Source: Thioclava marina | GTDB lineage: Bacteria > Pseudomonadota > Alphaproteobacteria > Rhodobacterales > Rhodobacteraceae | DNA length: 64,000 nt | Assembly: GCF_002020135.1 (NCBI RefSeq) | Contig: NZ_MPZS01000001.1 | Location: forward strand, 310,001-374,000 | Reading direction: 5' to 3' | Shown: piece by piece, positions 18,768 through 27,575 of the stretch | How the letters are laid out: every line of letters starts with the position of its first letter | How positions within the stretch are numbered: position 1 is the stretch's first letter | Notes under the pieces: generated by a model | The model's input: only the letters and a program-made list of their open reading frames with translations | Told to the model about the DNA's origin: nothing | Database searches by the model: none | Position numbers and translations under genes: made by a program

Positions 18768-20246
18768 ATGCGTATTACATGTCTGCCGCGCGACGCGGCC
18801 GCCTTGGTGCCTGCCAGCACCGAGGCGGCCCCGCGCAACTGCCGCGCTGTCACGCGGTCCGAAAAACTTGTCCGCCTCCTCGCCGCCGTGATGGTGACGG
18901 GAGCACTGTCGGCCTGCGTGCCGAGCACGCCCGAGGTGACCGCCACGCGCGGTCCCGCGCAGCTGCTCGACCTGCCGCTCGCCGATCCGGTGCCGGGACT
19001 GTCGAATCCCGTGCCCGCCGCACGGCTGCCCGACAATTCGCATCTGGGCCGCGACTTTCTCGAACTGAGCTTCTATCTCGAATCCGGCCGTCAGCTGCCG
19101 CGTTTCACGCGCTTCGAAGGCCCGGTCTCGATCACGCTTGCGGGCAACGCCCCGCCCGTCGCCCAGACCGAACTCAACCGCCTCGTGCGCCGCCTTCAAA
19201 CCGAGGCCGGGTTGCGCGTCTCGGCCCAGCCGGGCAATGCCAACACGATCTCTGTGCAGTTCGTGCCGAAATCCCAGATGCGACGTGCGGTGCCCGACGT
19301 CGCCTGTTTCGTCGTCCCGAACGTCACGAGCTGGTCGGATTACCGCAGCTCGCGCGGATCGGCGCGCTCGGACTGGACGAAGCTGACCCAGCGCCATTCC
19401 GCGACTGTCTTCATCCCCGAACCCGCGACTCCGCAGGAGATCCGCGATTGCCTGCATGAAGAGGTCAGCCAGGCGCTCGGACCGGTGAACGATCTCTACC
19501 GCCTGCCCGATACCGTCTGGAACGACGACAATTTCCATACTGTGCTCACCGGCTTCGACATGACGATTCTGCGCGCCTATTACGACCCGGCGCTGCGTTC
19601 GGGCATGAGCCGGGCCGAGGTGCAGGCCGCCCTGCCCGCCATTCTTGCCCGGGTCAACCCGGCGGGCGGCCAGATGCGCGGCCTTCCCGAAGACCCGACC
19701 CCGCGCGCCTATGTCAAGGCAATCGCCACCGCGCTCGGCTCGGGCGCAAGCGATACCCGCCGCCGCGCCGCAGCCCGTCAGGCAACCCAGATCGCCGCCG
19801 CGCAGGGCTGGACCGACAGCCGCGCCGCCTTCGCGTGGTTCGCGCTGGGACGGCTGAGCATGAAGACCGATCCCGACGTGGCGATCCGCTCCTATCTCAA
19901 TGCGGGCGCGATCTATGCCCGCACGCCGGGCGCGGGCATCCAGGCCGCCCATATCGACATGCAGCTCGCCGCCTTCGCGCTGGGAACGGGCCGCGCGCAG
20001 GATGCGATCGCGCTGGTGAACCGCTCGCTCTCGCCCGCCATTTCCGGCGAGAATGCCTCGCTCATGGCCACGCTCTACATGATCCGCGCCGAGGCCTATG
20101 CCCAGCTCGGCAATGCCACCCAGGCCGAGCAGGCCCGTCTCGACATGGAGCAATGGGCACGCTATGGCTTTGGTTCGGACGCGGCGGTACGCCGCCGTGC
20201 AAGCGAAGTGGCCGCGCTGGCCGATGCGGGTGCGCGGATGAACTGA
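18768..20246 (+). CDS. DUF2927-family lipoprotein
   Basis: 492 aa. After a basic N-terminus, a hydrophobic segment ends in the lipobox LSAC (VMVTGALSAC), so Cys50 is the likely lipidated residue. The middle region (about 95-310) matches the DUF2927 pattern (FLELSFYLESGRQLPRF; IRDCLHEEVSQALGPVNDLYRLPDTVWND), a zincin-like look without a clear HExxH. The C-terminal 170 residues are helical and TPR-like (AFAWFALGRLSMKTDPDVAIR). It is probably anchored in the envelope. The function is unknown. Confidence 0.82.
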   Translation: MRITCLPRDAAALVPASTEAAPRNCRAVTRSEKLVRLLAAVMVTGALSACVPSTPEVTATRGPAQLLDLPLADPVPGLSNPVPAARLPDNSHLGRDFLELSFYLESGRQLPRFTRFEGPVSITLAGNAPPVAQTELNRLVRRLQTEAGLRVSAQPGNANTISVQFVPKSQMRRAVPDVACFVVPNVTSWSDYRSSRGSARSDWTKLTQRHSATVFIPEPATPQEIRDCLHEEVSQALGPVNDLYRLPDTVWNDDNFHTVLTGFDMTILRAYYDPALRSGMSRAEVQAALPAILARVNPAGGQMRGLPEDPTPRAYVKAIATALGSGASDTRRRAAARQATQIAAAQGWTDSRAAFAWFALGRLSMKTDPDVAIRSYLNAGAIYARTPGAGIQAAHIDMQLAAFALGTGRAQDAIALVNRSLSPAISGENASLMATLYMIRAEAYAQLGNATQAEQARLDMEQWARYGFGSDAAVRRRASEVAALADAGARMN

Positions 20247-20283
20247 GCCGGGCGCGCCCCGGCCGAGGCCGGGAGGGGCGCGA

Positions 20284-20451
20284 ATGTATGTTCTGGCAGG
20301 GATCGTGATCGGGCTTTTGCTCGGTGACTGGCGGGCGCGAAAGCGCGGCGGCAACGCGCTCGACCGGGCGCAATACGCAGCGGTTCACGCCATCGCCCTT
20401 GGCATGGTCGGCATCTTCATCACCATCCTCGTCAACCGCATCTGGGCCTGA
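20284..20451 (+). CDS. 55-aa two-helix membrane peptide
   Basis: ATG at 20284 follows a strong GGGAGGGG. The product starts MYVLAGIVIGLLLGDWRARK and ends MVGIFITILVNRIWA: two hydrophobic segments (about 2-15 and 36-52) joined by a charged loop. It sits 37 bases after the DUF2927 gene and 14 bases before the VWA gene. Codon use and position support a real gene. The function is unknown. Confidence 0.72.
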   Translation: MYVLAGIVIGLLLGDWRARKRGGNALDRAQYAAVHAIALGMVGIFITILVNRIWA

Positions 20452-20465
20452 GGGGGCCGGGGCGC

Positions 20466-21647
20466 ATGTTCCTGCCATTCTTCGATGCTCTCAGACGCGC
20501 CGGGGTGCCGGTCTCCCTGCGGGAATATCTGAGCTTTCTCGAAGGGCTGGCGGCGGGGCTTTGCACCTACGATATCGACGGGTTCTACTATTTCGCCCGC
20601 GCCGCGATGGTGAAGGACGAGCGTTTCCTCGACCGTTTCGACCGCGCCTTCTCGGAGGCCTTCTCCGGCCTCGAAGCCATCACCCCAGACGACGTTCTGG
20701 AAGCGGTCGACATCCCTGAGGACTGGCTGCGCAAACAGCTCGAAAAGCACCTTACGGAAGAGGAAAAAGCCCAGATCGAGGCGCTTGGCGGGTTCGACGC
20801 GCTGATGGAGACGCTGAAGAAACGTCTCGAGGAACAAAAGGGCCGCCATCAGGGCGGAAGCAAATGGATCGGCACGGGCGGCACCTCGCCCTTCGGCGCC
20901 TATGGCTACAACCCCGAAGGCGTGCGCATCGGCCAGAGCGAAAGCCGCCACCAGCGCGCCGTGAAGGTCTGGGACAAGCGCGAGTTCCGCGATTTCGACG
21001 ACACGGTCGAACTGGGCACGCGCAACATCAAGGTGGCGCTCAAGCGCCTGCGCCAATGGGCGCGGCACGGCGCGCATGAAGAACTCGACCTGCCCGGCAC
21101 GATCCGCGCCTCTGCGGAGGCCGGTTATATCGACGTGAAGACCCGCCCCGAGCGGCACAACGCGGTGAAGGTGGTGCTTTTCCTCGATGTGGGCGGTTCG
21201 ATGGATGCCCATGTGAAACTGGTCGAGGAGCTGTTCTCCGCTGCGAAATCCGAGTTCAAGCATCTCGAACACTGGTATTTCCACAACTGCCTCTATGAGG
21301 GCGTGTGGAAATCGAACAAGCGACGCTGGAACGAGGCCACCCCCACCTGGGACGTGCTGCATCGCTACGGGCCCGATTACAAATGCATCTTCGTGGGCGA
21401 CGCCTCGATGTCGCCTTACGAGATCACCCATCGCGGCGGCGCGAACGAGCATTGGAACGACGAGGCGGGCCATGTCTGGCTGACGCGCGCGCGCGAGCAA
21501 TGGCCCGATCACACCTGGCTGAACCCGATTCCCGAACGGCTCTGGTCCTATACCCAGTCGATCGAGATCATCCGCGAGATTTTCGCGGGTCGGATGCATC
21601 CGCTGACGCTCGAGGGGATCACGGCGGCTATGAAGGAGCTTGGATGA
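20466..21647 (+). CDS. VWA-domain (CoxE-like) protein
   Basis: 393 aa soluble protein. The N-terminal helical part (VSLREYLSFLEGLAAGL) is typical of VWA proteins paired with MoxR-type AAA+ ATPases. The C-terminal von Willebrand A domain begins VKVVLFLDVGGSMD. The metal site reads Asp241-Val-Gly-Gly-Ser245, so the usual DxSxS has Gly for the first Ser. HWYFHNCLYEGVW and CIFVGDASMSPYEI are later domain landmarks. No MoxR gene is adjacent here. It overlaps the next gene by ATGA. Confidence 0.88.
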   Translation: MFLPFFDALRRAGVPVSLREYLSFLEGLAAGLCTYDIDGFYYFARAAMVKDERFLDRFDRAFSEAFSGLEAITPDDVLEAVDIPEDWLRKQLEKHLTEEEKAQIEALGGFDALMETLKKRLEEQKGRHQGGSKWIGTGGTSPFGAYGYNPEGVRIGQSESRHQRAVKVWDKREFRDFDDTVELGTRNIKVALKRLRQWARHGAHEELDLPGTIRASAEAGYIDVKTRPERHNAVKVVLFLDVGGSMDAHVKLVEELFSAAKSEFKHLEHWYFHNCLYEGVWKSNKRRWNEATPTWDVLHRYGPDYKCIFVGDASMSPYEITHRGGANEHWNDEAGHVWLTRAREQWPDHTWLNPIPERLWSYTQSIEIIREIFAGRMHPLTLEGITAAMKELG

Positions 21648-22018
21648 GCAAGCTGCGCTACCTCTGGGCCCATCACAAACCCGCCTCGATCGGCTTCATC
21701 CTCGCAGTGACGCTCGCGCTCTTTTTCGGCGGTAAGTTCGTCACCCGTGCGGTCTACTGGTCCGACCCCGCCCATCGTCACCAAAGCCCCGAGCCCTGGA
21801 TGACGCCGGGCTATATCGCCAAGAGCTGGCACCTCCAGATCGAGGAGGTCGACGCGATCCTCGGCATCGAGAATGGCCCCGCCCTCGTAGGCTATGGGCG
21901 CCCGACACTCGACCGCATCGCCAAAGCCACCGGCCAGCCCGTCGGAGACCTGCTGCACAAGCTCTCGCTCGGTCTGCCAAAGGCGATCGCCGATCAAGAG
22001 GCGAATGCGCCGAAATGA
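21644..22018 (+). CDS. Small membrane-anchored protein of unknown function
   Basis: 124 aa. One membrane helix (about 14-34, PASIGFILAVTLALFFGG) is followed by a soluble region (ARSWHLQIEEVDAILGI-like, then GRPTLDRIAKATGQPVGDL). It is coupled on both sides by ATGA overlaps with the VWA and DedA genes, suggesting the three products act together. The C-terminal half slightly resembles a helix-turn-helix-like fold. No function can be assigned. Confidence 0.75.
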   Translation: MSKLRYLWAHHKPASIGFILAVTLALFFGGKFVTRAVYWSDPAHRHQSPEPWMTPGYIAKSWHLQIEEVDAILGIENGPALVGYGRPTLDRIAKATGQPVGDLLHKLSLGLPKAIADQEANAPK

Positions 22019-22620
22019 GCTTGACCGAGATCACCGACTGGCTGCTGGCGCAGGTGCCGGTCTACGGGCCCTGGCTGCTCGGGCTGACGACCTTTCTCAG
22101 CTGCCTCGCAATCCCCGTGCCCTCCTCGCTGATGATGATCGCGAGCGGTGCCTTCGTGTCCTCGGGCGATCTCGATCTGATCACGGTCACAAGCGCGGCT
22201 TTCGGGGGGGCGGTGCTTGGCGATCAGGTCGGCTTCATCCTCGGGCGCAAGGCCGAACGCCTCCTGCCCCGCCCCGGCACGAAACGCGGCGCGCTGATCG
22301 AGAAGGCGCTCGCGGCGCTGCGCAAACGCGGCTCGGTGACGGTGTTCCTGTCGCGCTGGCTGTTCTCGGCGCTTGGTCCCTGGGTGAACCTCGCCGCGGG
22401 TCTGTCGGGCTATGCCCATCGCCGCTTCACCATGGCCGACATCGCGGGCGAAGCGGTCTGGGTGACCTCCTATGTCGGCCTCGGCATCGCCTTCGGCGCC
22501 AATCTCGACGCGGCCGCCGATCTTGCGGGTAACGCGCTGGGGCTGATGGCGGCGGGGGCTGCGGCTTTCGGCTTCGGCTGGTGGCTCTGGCACGCGGCCA
22601 AACGCGCGCCCAAAGCGTGA
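22015..22620 (+). CDS. DedA-family membrane protein
   Basis: 201 aa, about five hydrophobic segments. The DedA/VTT pattern is visible: LSCLAIPVPSSLMMIASGAF, GAVLGDQVGFILGRKAERLL, and the conserved Arg/Gly motif FLSRWLFSALGPWVNLAAGLSGY. Family members act as lipid scramblases or flippases for undecaprenyl phosphate or phosphatidylethanolamine. It overlaps the preceding small membrane gene. Confidence 0.92.
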   Translation: MSLTEITDWLLAQVPVYGPWLLGLTTFLSCLAIPVPSSLMMIASGAFVSSGDLDLITVTSAAFGGAVLGDQVGFILGRKAERLLPRPGTKRGALIEKALAALRKRGSVTVFLSRWLFSALGPWVNLAAGLSGYAHRRFTMADIAGEAVWVTSYVGLGIAFGANLDAAADLAGNALGLMAAGAAAFGFGWWLWHAAKRAPKA

Positions 22621-22666
22621 TCACGGGACGCTTGATCACGGGGCCGCGAGCCGCCATATCCCTCCC

Positions 22667-23362
22667 ATGCTGATCCGCTTCCTGCCCCTTCTGCTGCTTT
22701 TGCTCTATGGCCTTGCCATGTGGCATTTCTCGACCTGGCAACTCAAACGCCAGCTCGACGGCAATTCGCGCCGGTTGCGCGACAGCAAGCTCGACCCTTA
22801 CCTCGACCGTCTCGCCGCCGCGCTCGAGGTGCCCGAGGTGCCCGTCCATGTCTATCAGATCGCCCCGGTGAACGGGCTCGCCGCCCCCGATGGCCGCGTC
22901 TTCATCACCGAAGGCTTCATGGAGAAATATCGCGCCGGAGAGGTCTCCCCCGAGGAACTGACATCGGTCGTGGCGCATGAGCTGGGCCATGTCGCCCTGG
23001 GCCATTCGCGCCGCCGCATGATCGACTTTTCCGGCCAGAACGCGCTGCGTGCCGTGCTGATGACGGTGCTCGGTCGCTTCATTCCCTTCCTTGGCGTGTG
23101 GATCGCGAACATGATCACCACCGCGCTCGCCGCGCGGCTCAGCCAGCGCGACGAGTTCGAAGCCGATGAATTCGCCTCGGCGCTGCTGATCAAGGCCGGG
23201 ATCGGCACCGACCCGCAGGTGAGCCTGTTTCGCAAGCTCGACGCGCTGACGAAGAATTCAGCTCAGGGCGTTCCCGCCTGGCTGCTGACCCACCCCAAGA
23301 CGCCAAGGCGCATCGCCGCGATCGAGGCCAACGCGCAGCGCTGGTCACGTACAGCCCCCTGA
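22667..23362 (+). CDS. M48-family membrane metallopeptidase
   Basis: 231 aa. An N-terminal membrane helix (about 2-18) is followed by a peptidase domain with the zinc motif VVAHELGHVALGH and the third-ligand region EFEADEFASALL. GLAAPDGRVFITEGFME is the typical strand before the active site. Probably a membrane quality-control protease of the HtpX/YcaL kind facing the periplasm. It ends HPKTPRRIAAIEA, the usual family ending. Confidence 0.92.
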   Translation: MLIRFLPLLLLLLYGLAMWHFSTWQLKRQLDGNSRRLRDSKLDPYLDRLAAALEVPEVPVHVYQIAPVNGLAAPDGRVFITEGFMEKYRAGEVSPEELTSVVAHELGHVALGHSRRRMIDFSGQNALRAVLMTVLGRFIPFLGVWIANMITTALAARLSQRDEFEADEFASALLIKAGIGTDPQVSLFRKLDALTKNSAQGVPAWLLTHPKTPRRIAAIEANAQRWSRTAP

Positions 23363-23418
23363 TTTTCCTTACTTTCGCCGCGCGCACCCGATAATCTCCC
23401 CGCCAAGAGGGCCCGGCA

Positions 23419-24693
23419 ATGACGAGCAGCGAAATCGGACAGGTGCGCAAACGCCGGGTGTTCTACATCCCCGGCTACGACCCGATTCACCCCCGCCGCT
23501 ACCGCGAGCTCTACCGCAAGGAAGGCGCCGAACAGGCGCGCATCTCCGGCTACGAGATCGCGCTCGCCCCGAAACGCGCAGGCGGGCCCTATGGCTGGCA
23601 TGTCACCTCCACCCAAGGTGGCACGGAGGTCGAGGCCGATATCGAAGTGCTCGTCTGGTCCGATATCGTGCGCTCTTCGATGGGCAAGTCGATCCCGGCG
23701 ACCTACGGACAACTGATCCGCACTGCATCGACCTACATTTTCTCGGGCGCGCTCTTCCGGCTGATGCGGTTGCGCAAGGGCCCGGTGATCGCGGCGCTCT
23801 ACCCGATCGTCGCGCTCATCTTGCAGGCCCTGATCGGGATCGCCCTCGGCTGGGCCGCTGCTGCGCTCGCACTGCGCCTCCTCCCCGATTTTCCGCTGAA
23901 ATGGCTCGCAGGTCTCACCCTCGCGAGCGCGATCCTCACACTCGTGCTGCGCTGGCTCCGGGCGAAAGACGGCAGGTTCTTCGCCTATTACCTGATGCAT
24001 GACTACGCGTTCACGGCACGTTGGGGCGGGGCGAACCCGCCCGAGCTCGAAACCCGCATGGGTGAATTCGCGACCCGCATCGCAGAGGCCCTGCAAGAGG
24101 ACTGGGACGAGGTCCTCATCGTCGGCCATTCCTCGGGCGCCCATCTCGCGATCTCGATCCTCGCCGACCTGATCCGCGACAACCGCCTGCCCCCTTCCTC
24201 TTGGAAAAAATATCCCGGGGGGCGCGCGTCAGCGCGCGGGGCAGAGCCCCCGGCGCTCTCCTTCCTCTCCCTCGGTCAGGTCGTGCCGATGGTCAGCTAC
24301 CTGCCCCGCGCCACTCGGTTGCGTGCCGATCTGGCCTTCCTCTCCACCCGACCCGAGCTTTTCTGGCTCGACGTGACGGCCCCCGGTGACGGGTGCGCCT
24401 TCGCGCTTTGCGATCCGGTCGCGGTCTCGGGCGTGGCTCCCGAAGGCCAGATCCACCCGCTGGTGATCTCGGCCGCCTTCACGCAAACGCTCAGCCCCGA
24501 ACGCTGGAAGGCGTTGCGATGGCGCTTCTTCCAGCTCCATTTCCAATATCTCTGCGCCTTCGACCGGCCCGGCGATTACGACTATTTCCGCCTCACCGCC
24601 GGACCGATGACACTCGCGCGGCGCTTCACCGGGCGGCCCGCGTCGAAAAGCCGGATCACCACGCCCGCAAACCGGTTTACGACCACCTCATGA
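23419..24693 (+). CDS. Membrane alpha/beta-hydrolase-like protein coupled to a P450
   Basis: 424 aa. It starts FYIPGYDPIHPRRYRELYRKE, with a hydrophobic hairpin at about 118-170 (two membrane segments). The serine nucleophile motif is GHSSGAH (VLIVGHSSGAHLAISILADL), so a serine esterase or lipase-like reaction is likely. At about residues 260-278 a copy of the dispersed genomic hairpin repeat is translated in frame (WKKYPGGRASARGAEPP), an insertion that near relatives may lack. The stop overlaps the start of the P450 gene (ATGA). The substrate is unknown. Confidence 0.8.
   Translation: MTSSEIGQVRKRRVFYIPGYDPIHPRRYRELYRKEGAEQARISGYEIALAPKRAGGPYGWHVTSTQGGTEVEADIEVLVWSDIVRSSMGKSIPATYGQLIRTASTYIFSGALFRLMRLRKGPVIAALYPIVALILQALIGIALGWAAAALALRLLPDFPLKWLAGLTLASAILTLVLRWLRAKDGRFFAYYLMHDYAFTARWGGANPPELETRMGEFATRIAEALQEDWDEVLIVGHSSGAHLAISILADLIRDNRLPPSSWKKYPGGRASARGAEPPALSFLSLGQVVPMVSYLPRATRLRADLAFLSTRPELFWLDVTAPGDGCAFALCDPVAVSGVAPEGQIHPLVISAAFTQTLSPERWKALRWRFFQLHFQYLCAFDRPGDYDYFRLTAGPMTLARRFTGRPASKSRITTPANRFTTTS
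24199..24252 (+). repeat. Dispersed hairpin repeat, copy A (inside a coding region)
   Basis: Order as in the other copies: CTTGG, A-rich AAATATCCCGGGGG, a variable inverted repeat (GCGCGCGTCAGCGCGC), then GGGGCAGAGCCCCC. It lies within the hydrolase gene and keeps its reading frame. Confidence 0.85.
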
Positions 24694-26066
24694 GCCAGTC
24701 GCCCTATCTGCCGCCCAAACCCACACCGCGCCCCGATCGCGTTTCGCTCTGGCGTTATCTCCGGCTGTTCAAATCCGACATCCTCTCGGCCCAGCCCGCG
24801 CGGCTCTACCGTGCCTGGATGGCCGAGTTCCGCACGCCGTTCTTCCGATCCTACATGTGCAACGATCCGCAGCTGGTCGATCTGGTGCTGAAAGAGCGCC
24901 CGATGGATTTCCCGAAATCCGACCGGGTCCGCGAGGGGTTGAAGCCGCTCCTGCGCGAGAGCGTCTTCATCACCAATGGCGAGCAATGGCTGCGCCAGCG
25001 CCGTATCATCGACCCGGCCTTCGAGGGAGGAAAGCTGCGCGAGACTTTCCCGGCGATGTGGGCGGCGGGTCAGGCCTGCGTCGGGCGCATGAAGGCCAAG
25101 ATCGGTGCCGAGCCTATTGAAATCGAAAGCGAAACCTCACACGTCGCCGCCGATATCATCTTTCGCACCCTCTTCTCGATCCCGATCGAGGATGAGACCG
25201 CCAGCGCGGTCTTCTCCGAGTTCAAATCCCATCAGCGCGCCTCTCCCGTCGTCAATCTCGGCGCCCTGCTGCCGCTGCCGCGCTGGTTTCCACGCTTTCA
25301 TGCGCGCCAGACCAAGGAGACCGCCAAACGCATCCGCGCGCTGATCGAAAAACTCACCGCCGCGCGGGCCAGGCAGATCTCGGCGGGAACCGCGCCGGAC
25401 GATCTGGCGACGAAGATCATGACCACGCCCGACCCGCAGACCGGCGCGCGTTTCAGCACCGAAGAGATGATCGATCAGGTCGCGATCTTCTTTCTCGCGG
25501 GGCATGAGACCTCGGCTTCGGCGCTTGCCTGGGCGCTTTACCTGCTCGCGACGAACCCCGAATGGCAGGACCGGATCGCGGCCGAGGCGAAGACCGTATT
25601 CGAGGCAGGAAACCCCGATTTTTCGATGCTGGGCAAGTTGAAGCTCTCTCGCGCGGTGTTTCGCGAGGCGATGCGCCTCTACCCGCCCGTGCCCATGTTC
25701 GTGCGCGAGGCGCGCTGCCCCGAGAGCTTCCGCGGCCGCGCGGTCAAACCCGGCTCGCAGGTGGTGATCTCGCCCTGGCATCTACACCGCCACGAGCGGC
25801 TCTGGGACAATCCCGACGGGTTCGACCCCGCCAGGTGGGAGACGGAAAACGGCAAGGCCTGCCTGCGCGCGGCCTATATTCCCTTTTCCACCGGCCCGCG
25901 CGTCTGTCCCGGTGCGGGTTTTGCGATGGCCGAGGGGCCGCTCTTGCTCTCGATGCTGGTGGGCGCGTTTCGGTTCGGCCCTGTCGAGCGGCGCGCACCG
26001 GTGCCGGTCGCGCATCTGACCGTGCGCGGGAAGGACGGGATCTGGCTCAATATTTCTGAGCGTTGA
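24690..26066 (+). CDS. Cytochrome P450
   Basis: 458 aa heme monooxygenase. The I-helix oxygen motif is AGHETSASALAW, the K-helix ExxR is FREAMRLYPPVPMF, and the heme loop is FSTGPRVCPGAGFA with Cys406 as axial ligand. No membrane anchor or fused reductase is seen, so an external ferredoxin system is expected. ATG at 24690 overlaps the hydrolase stop; the longer frame upstream is a shadow. The substrate is unknown; coupling to a membrane hydrolase suggests a lipophilic one. Confidence 0.95.
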   Translation: MSQSPYLPPKPTPRPDRVSLWRYLRLFKSDILSAQPARLYRAWMAEFRTPFFRSYMCNDPQLVDLVLKERPMDFPKSDRVREGLKPLLRESVFITNGEQWLRQRRIIDPAFEGGKLRETFPAMWAAGQACVGRMKAKIGAEPIEIESETSHVAADIIFRTLFSIPIEDETASAVFSEFKSHQRASPVVNLGALLPLPRWFPRFHARQTKETAKRIRALIEKLTAARARQISAGTAPDDLATKIMTTPDPQTGARFSTEEMIDQVAIFFLAGHETSASALAWALYLLATNPEWQDRIAAEAKTVFEAGNPDFSMLGKLKLSRAVFREAMRLYPPVPMFVREARCPESFRGRAVKPGSQVVISPWHLHRHERLWDNPDGFDPARWETENGKACLRAAYIPFSTGPRVCPGAGFAMAEGPLLLSMLVGAFRFGPVERRAPVPVAHLTVRGKDGIWLNISER

Positions 26067-26166
26067 GGGGGTGCTGCCCCGTCGCCGGAGGGCGACAGGA
26101 AATGGCCGAACAGGGGGCGCCGCCCCCGCTCGCGTTGCGAGCCCCCCGAGGTATTTTTAGCAAGAT
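26067..26166 (-). repeat. Dispersed hairpin repeat, copy B
   Basis: Read on the minus strand it begins CTTGCTAAAAATACCTCGGGGGG, then a short inverted repeat (GCTCGCAACGCGAGC), then GGGGGCGGCGCCCCC, and ends in a second GGGGCAGCACCCCC. It fills the gap between the convergent P450 and kinase genes, where it could terminate both. Confidence 0.8.
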
Positions 26167-26175
26167 GAAGAGGGA

Positions 26176-26850
26176 TCAGTCGCGGATGACCAGATCGGCG
26201 GCGCGGCTTTCGCGGGTGATCGTGCGGCCGTTGGGCAGGTCGTTCTCTTCGACGCGGCGTTTCACCTCGGCGAGATCCAGCCCCTGCTCTTGCCATCGGC
26301 GGGCGAGACGTTGTCGCAGCACCTCTTCGGGCAGGTCGATGCGGATCGAGAGATCGAAAAGCGGGAAGAGATCGCGCCATCCGGGCCGGGTCAGGAGCAA
26401 GTAATTGCCCTCGACGATCAGAAACCTGGCGCTGCCCGGGACCGATGCGCCAGCGGGCACGGCGGCATCGGCGGCGCGATCGAAAACCGGTACCAGCACG
26501 TCTTCCCGCGCCGTTTTCAGACACTGCAGAAGAGCGGCGAAACCTTCCGTATCAAAGGTTGCCGGGGCACCCTTCACCTGACGCAGCCCGCGTTCGTCGA
26601 GCCAGTCATTGTCGCGGTGAAACCCGTCCATCGCAACGACCGCGGCCTCCGGGCCGAGCGCCTCGGCCAGCTCGTGCGCGATATGGGACTTGCCCGCGCC
26701 CGGGCCGCCCACGACCGCGATCAAGAGCCGGTCACCGTCGAGCTGACGGATATGGGCGGCGAGATCGGCGCGCGGAACCTGGAGTTCGCTCTCCATGAAG
26801 GCACCGTGATCGCCCATCGGGCCATTGCTGTCGCCAAGCCAGTCGGACAT
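26176..26850 (-). CDS. P-loop nucleoside/sugar kinase-like protein (YggC/FrcK type)
   Basis: 224 aa kinase of the uridine kinase/pantothenate kinase superfamily. Walker A is VVGGPGAGKSHIAHELA, followed by VVAMDGFHRDNDWLDERGL, FDTEGF, and VEGNYLLL. The C-terminal LARRWQEQGLDLAEVKRRVEENDLPN is typical of the YggC/fructose-transport-kinase group. The phosphorylated substrate cannot be told. The start is ATG 26850, with a later in-frame ATG at 26796 possible. It follows thiE by 7 bases. Confidence 0.85.
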   Translation of the reverse strand: MSDWLGDSNGPMGDHGAFMESELQVPRADLAAHIRQLDGDRLLIAVVGGPGAGKSHIAHELAEALGPEAAVVAMDGFHRDNDWLDERGLRQVKGAPATFDTEGFAALLQCLKTAREDVLVPVFDRAADAAVPAGASVPGSARFLIVEGNYLLLTRPGWRDLFPLFDLSIRIDLPEEVLRQRLARRWQEQGLDLAEVKRRVEENDLPNGRTITRESRAADLVIRD

Positions 26851-26857
26851 GAGGCCC

Positions 26858-27475
26858 TCAGCCCATCGCCGCGATCAAGCGCCCCAAAGCGCCCGACGGA
26901 TCTTCCTCGCGCCAGATTTCCTCGCCCAGTGCGAACCAGTCGGTGACCGGGGCGAATTCGGCGATCAGCGCCTCGTTCAGCGCGCCCTCGGCCACGACCG
27001 GCACTTCGATCATCTCGGACCACCACTGGAAAAGATCGTGCTCGGCACGGGTGCCGGTGCCGAGCGTGGTTTCCCCCACCGGACCGAAGCAGACGTAATC
27101 GGCCCCCGCCTCGCCCGCGTTCATCCCCTCGTGGCGCGAGGCGCCGCAATGAGAGCCCACGATCGCATCCTGCCCCAGCGCCTTGCGTGCGGCGCGGATC
27201 TGGCGCGCGCCATCGGTGAAATGCACACCGTCGAGCCCATGGCGTTCGACGAGGCCCAGATGGGTCTCGATCACCAGCGCCACATCGCGGGCATGGGAAA
27301 CTTCGCGCATCGCATCGGCTGCGCGGCCGATCTCGTATTCGTCGCGGCTCGCCAGGGCCAGGCGGATGCAGGCGACCTCATGGGCGTCGAGCACCGAGGC
27401 CAGTTTCGGCGCGAACTCCGCCGCGTCGAAAGCGGGCGGGGTGATCAGGTAGATTTGCGGACGATCCTCGGCCAT
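26858..27475 (-). CDS. thiE: Thiamine phosphate synthase family protein
   Basis: 205 aa TIM barrel expected to join the thiazole and pyrimidine phosphates into TMP. Landmarks: the LVIETHLGLVERHGLDGVHFTDG segment, GSHCGASRHEGMNAGEAGADYVCFGPV and the phosphate loop VVAEGALNEALIAEF. Some residues differ from housekeeping ThiE, so a TenI-like role cannot be excluded. No thiamine riboswitch was seen upstream. It is divergent from the RNA methyltransferase gene. Confidence 0.82.
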   Translation of the reverse strand: MAEDRPQIYLITPPAFDAAEFAPKLASVLDAHEVACIRLALASRDEYEIGRAADAMREVSHARDVALVIETHLGLVERHGLDGVHFTDGARQIRAARKALGQDAIVGSHCGASRHEGMNAGEAGADYVCFGPVGETTLGTGTRAEHDLFQWWSEMIEVPVVAEGALNEALIAEFAPVTDWFALGEEIWREEDPSGALGRLIAAMG

Positions 27476-27575
27476 GATCGGGCTCCTTTGCGGCTTTGGG
27501 GCCTCTTAGCGCAAGGCGCGCGGCCTTGCCAGTGCCAGCTTGCGCGACTAGGAGGGGCGCGAAAGGACCGACCTC

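Noticed and set aside
27476-27575. Possible thiamine riboswitch before thiE
   Set aside because: The 100-base divergent gap lacks the CTGAGA-type core and is too short for both a riboswitch and two promoters.
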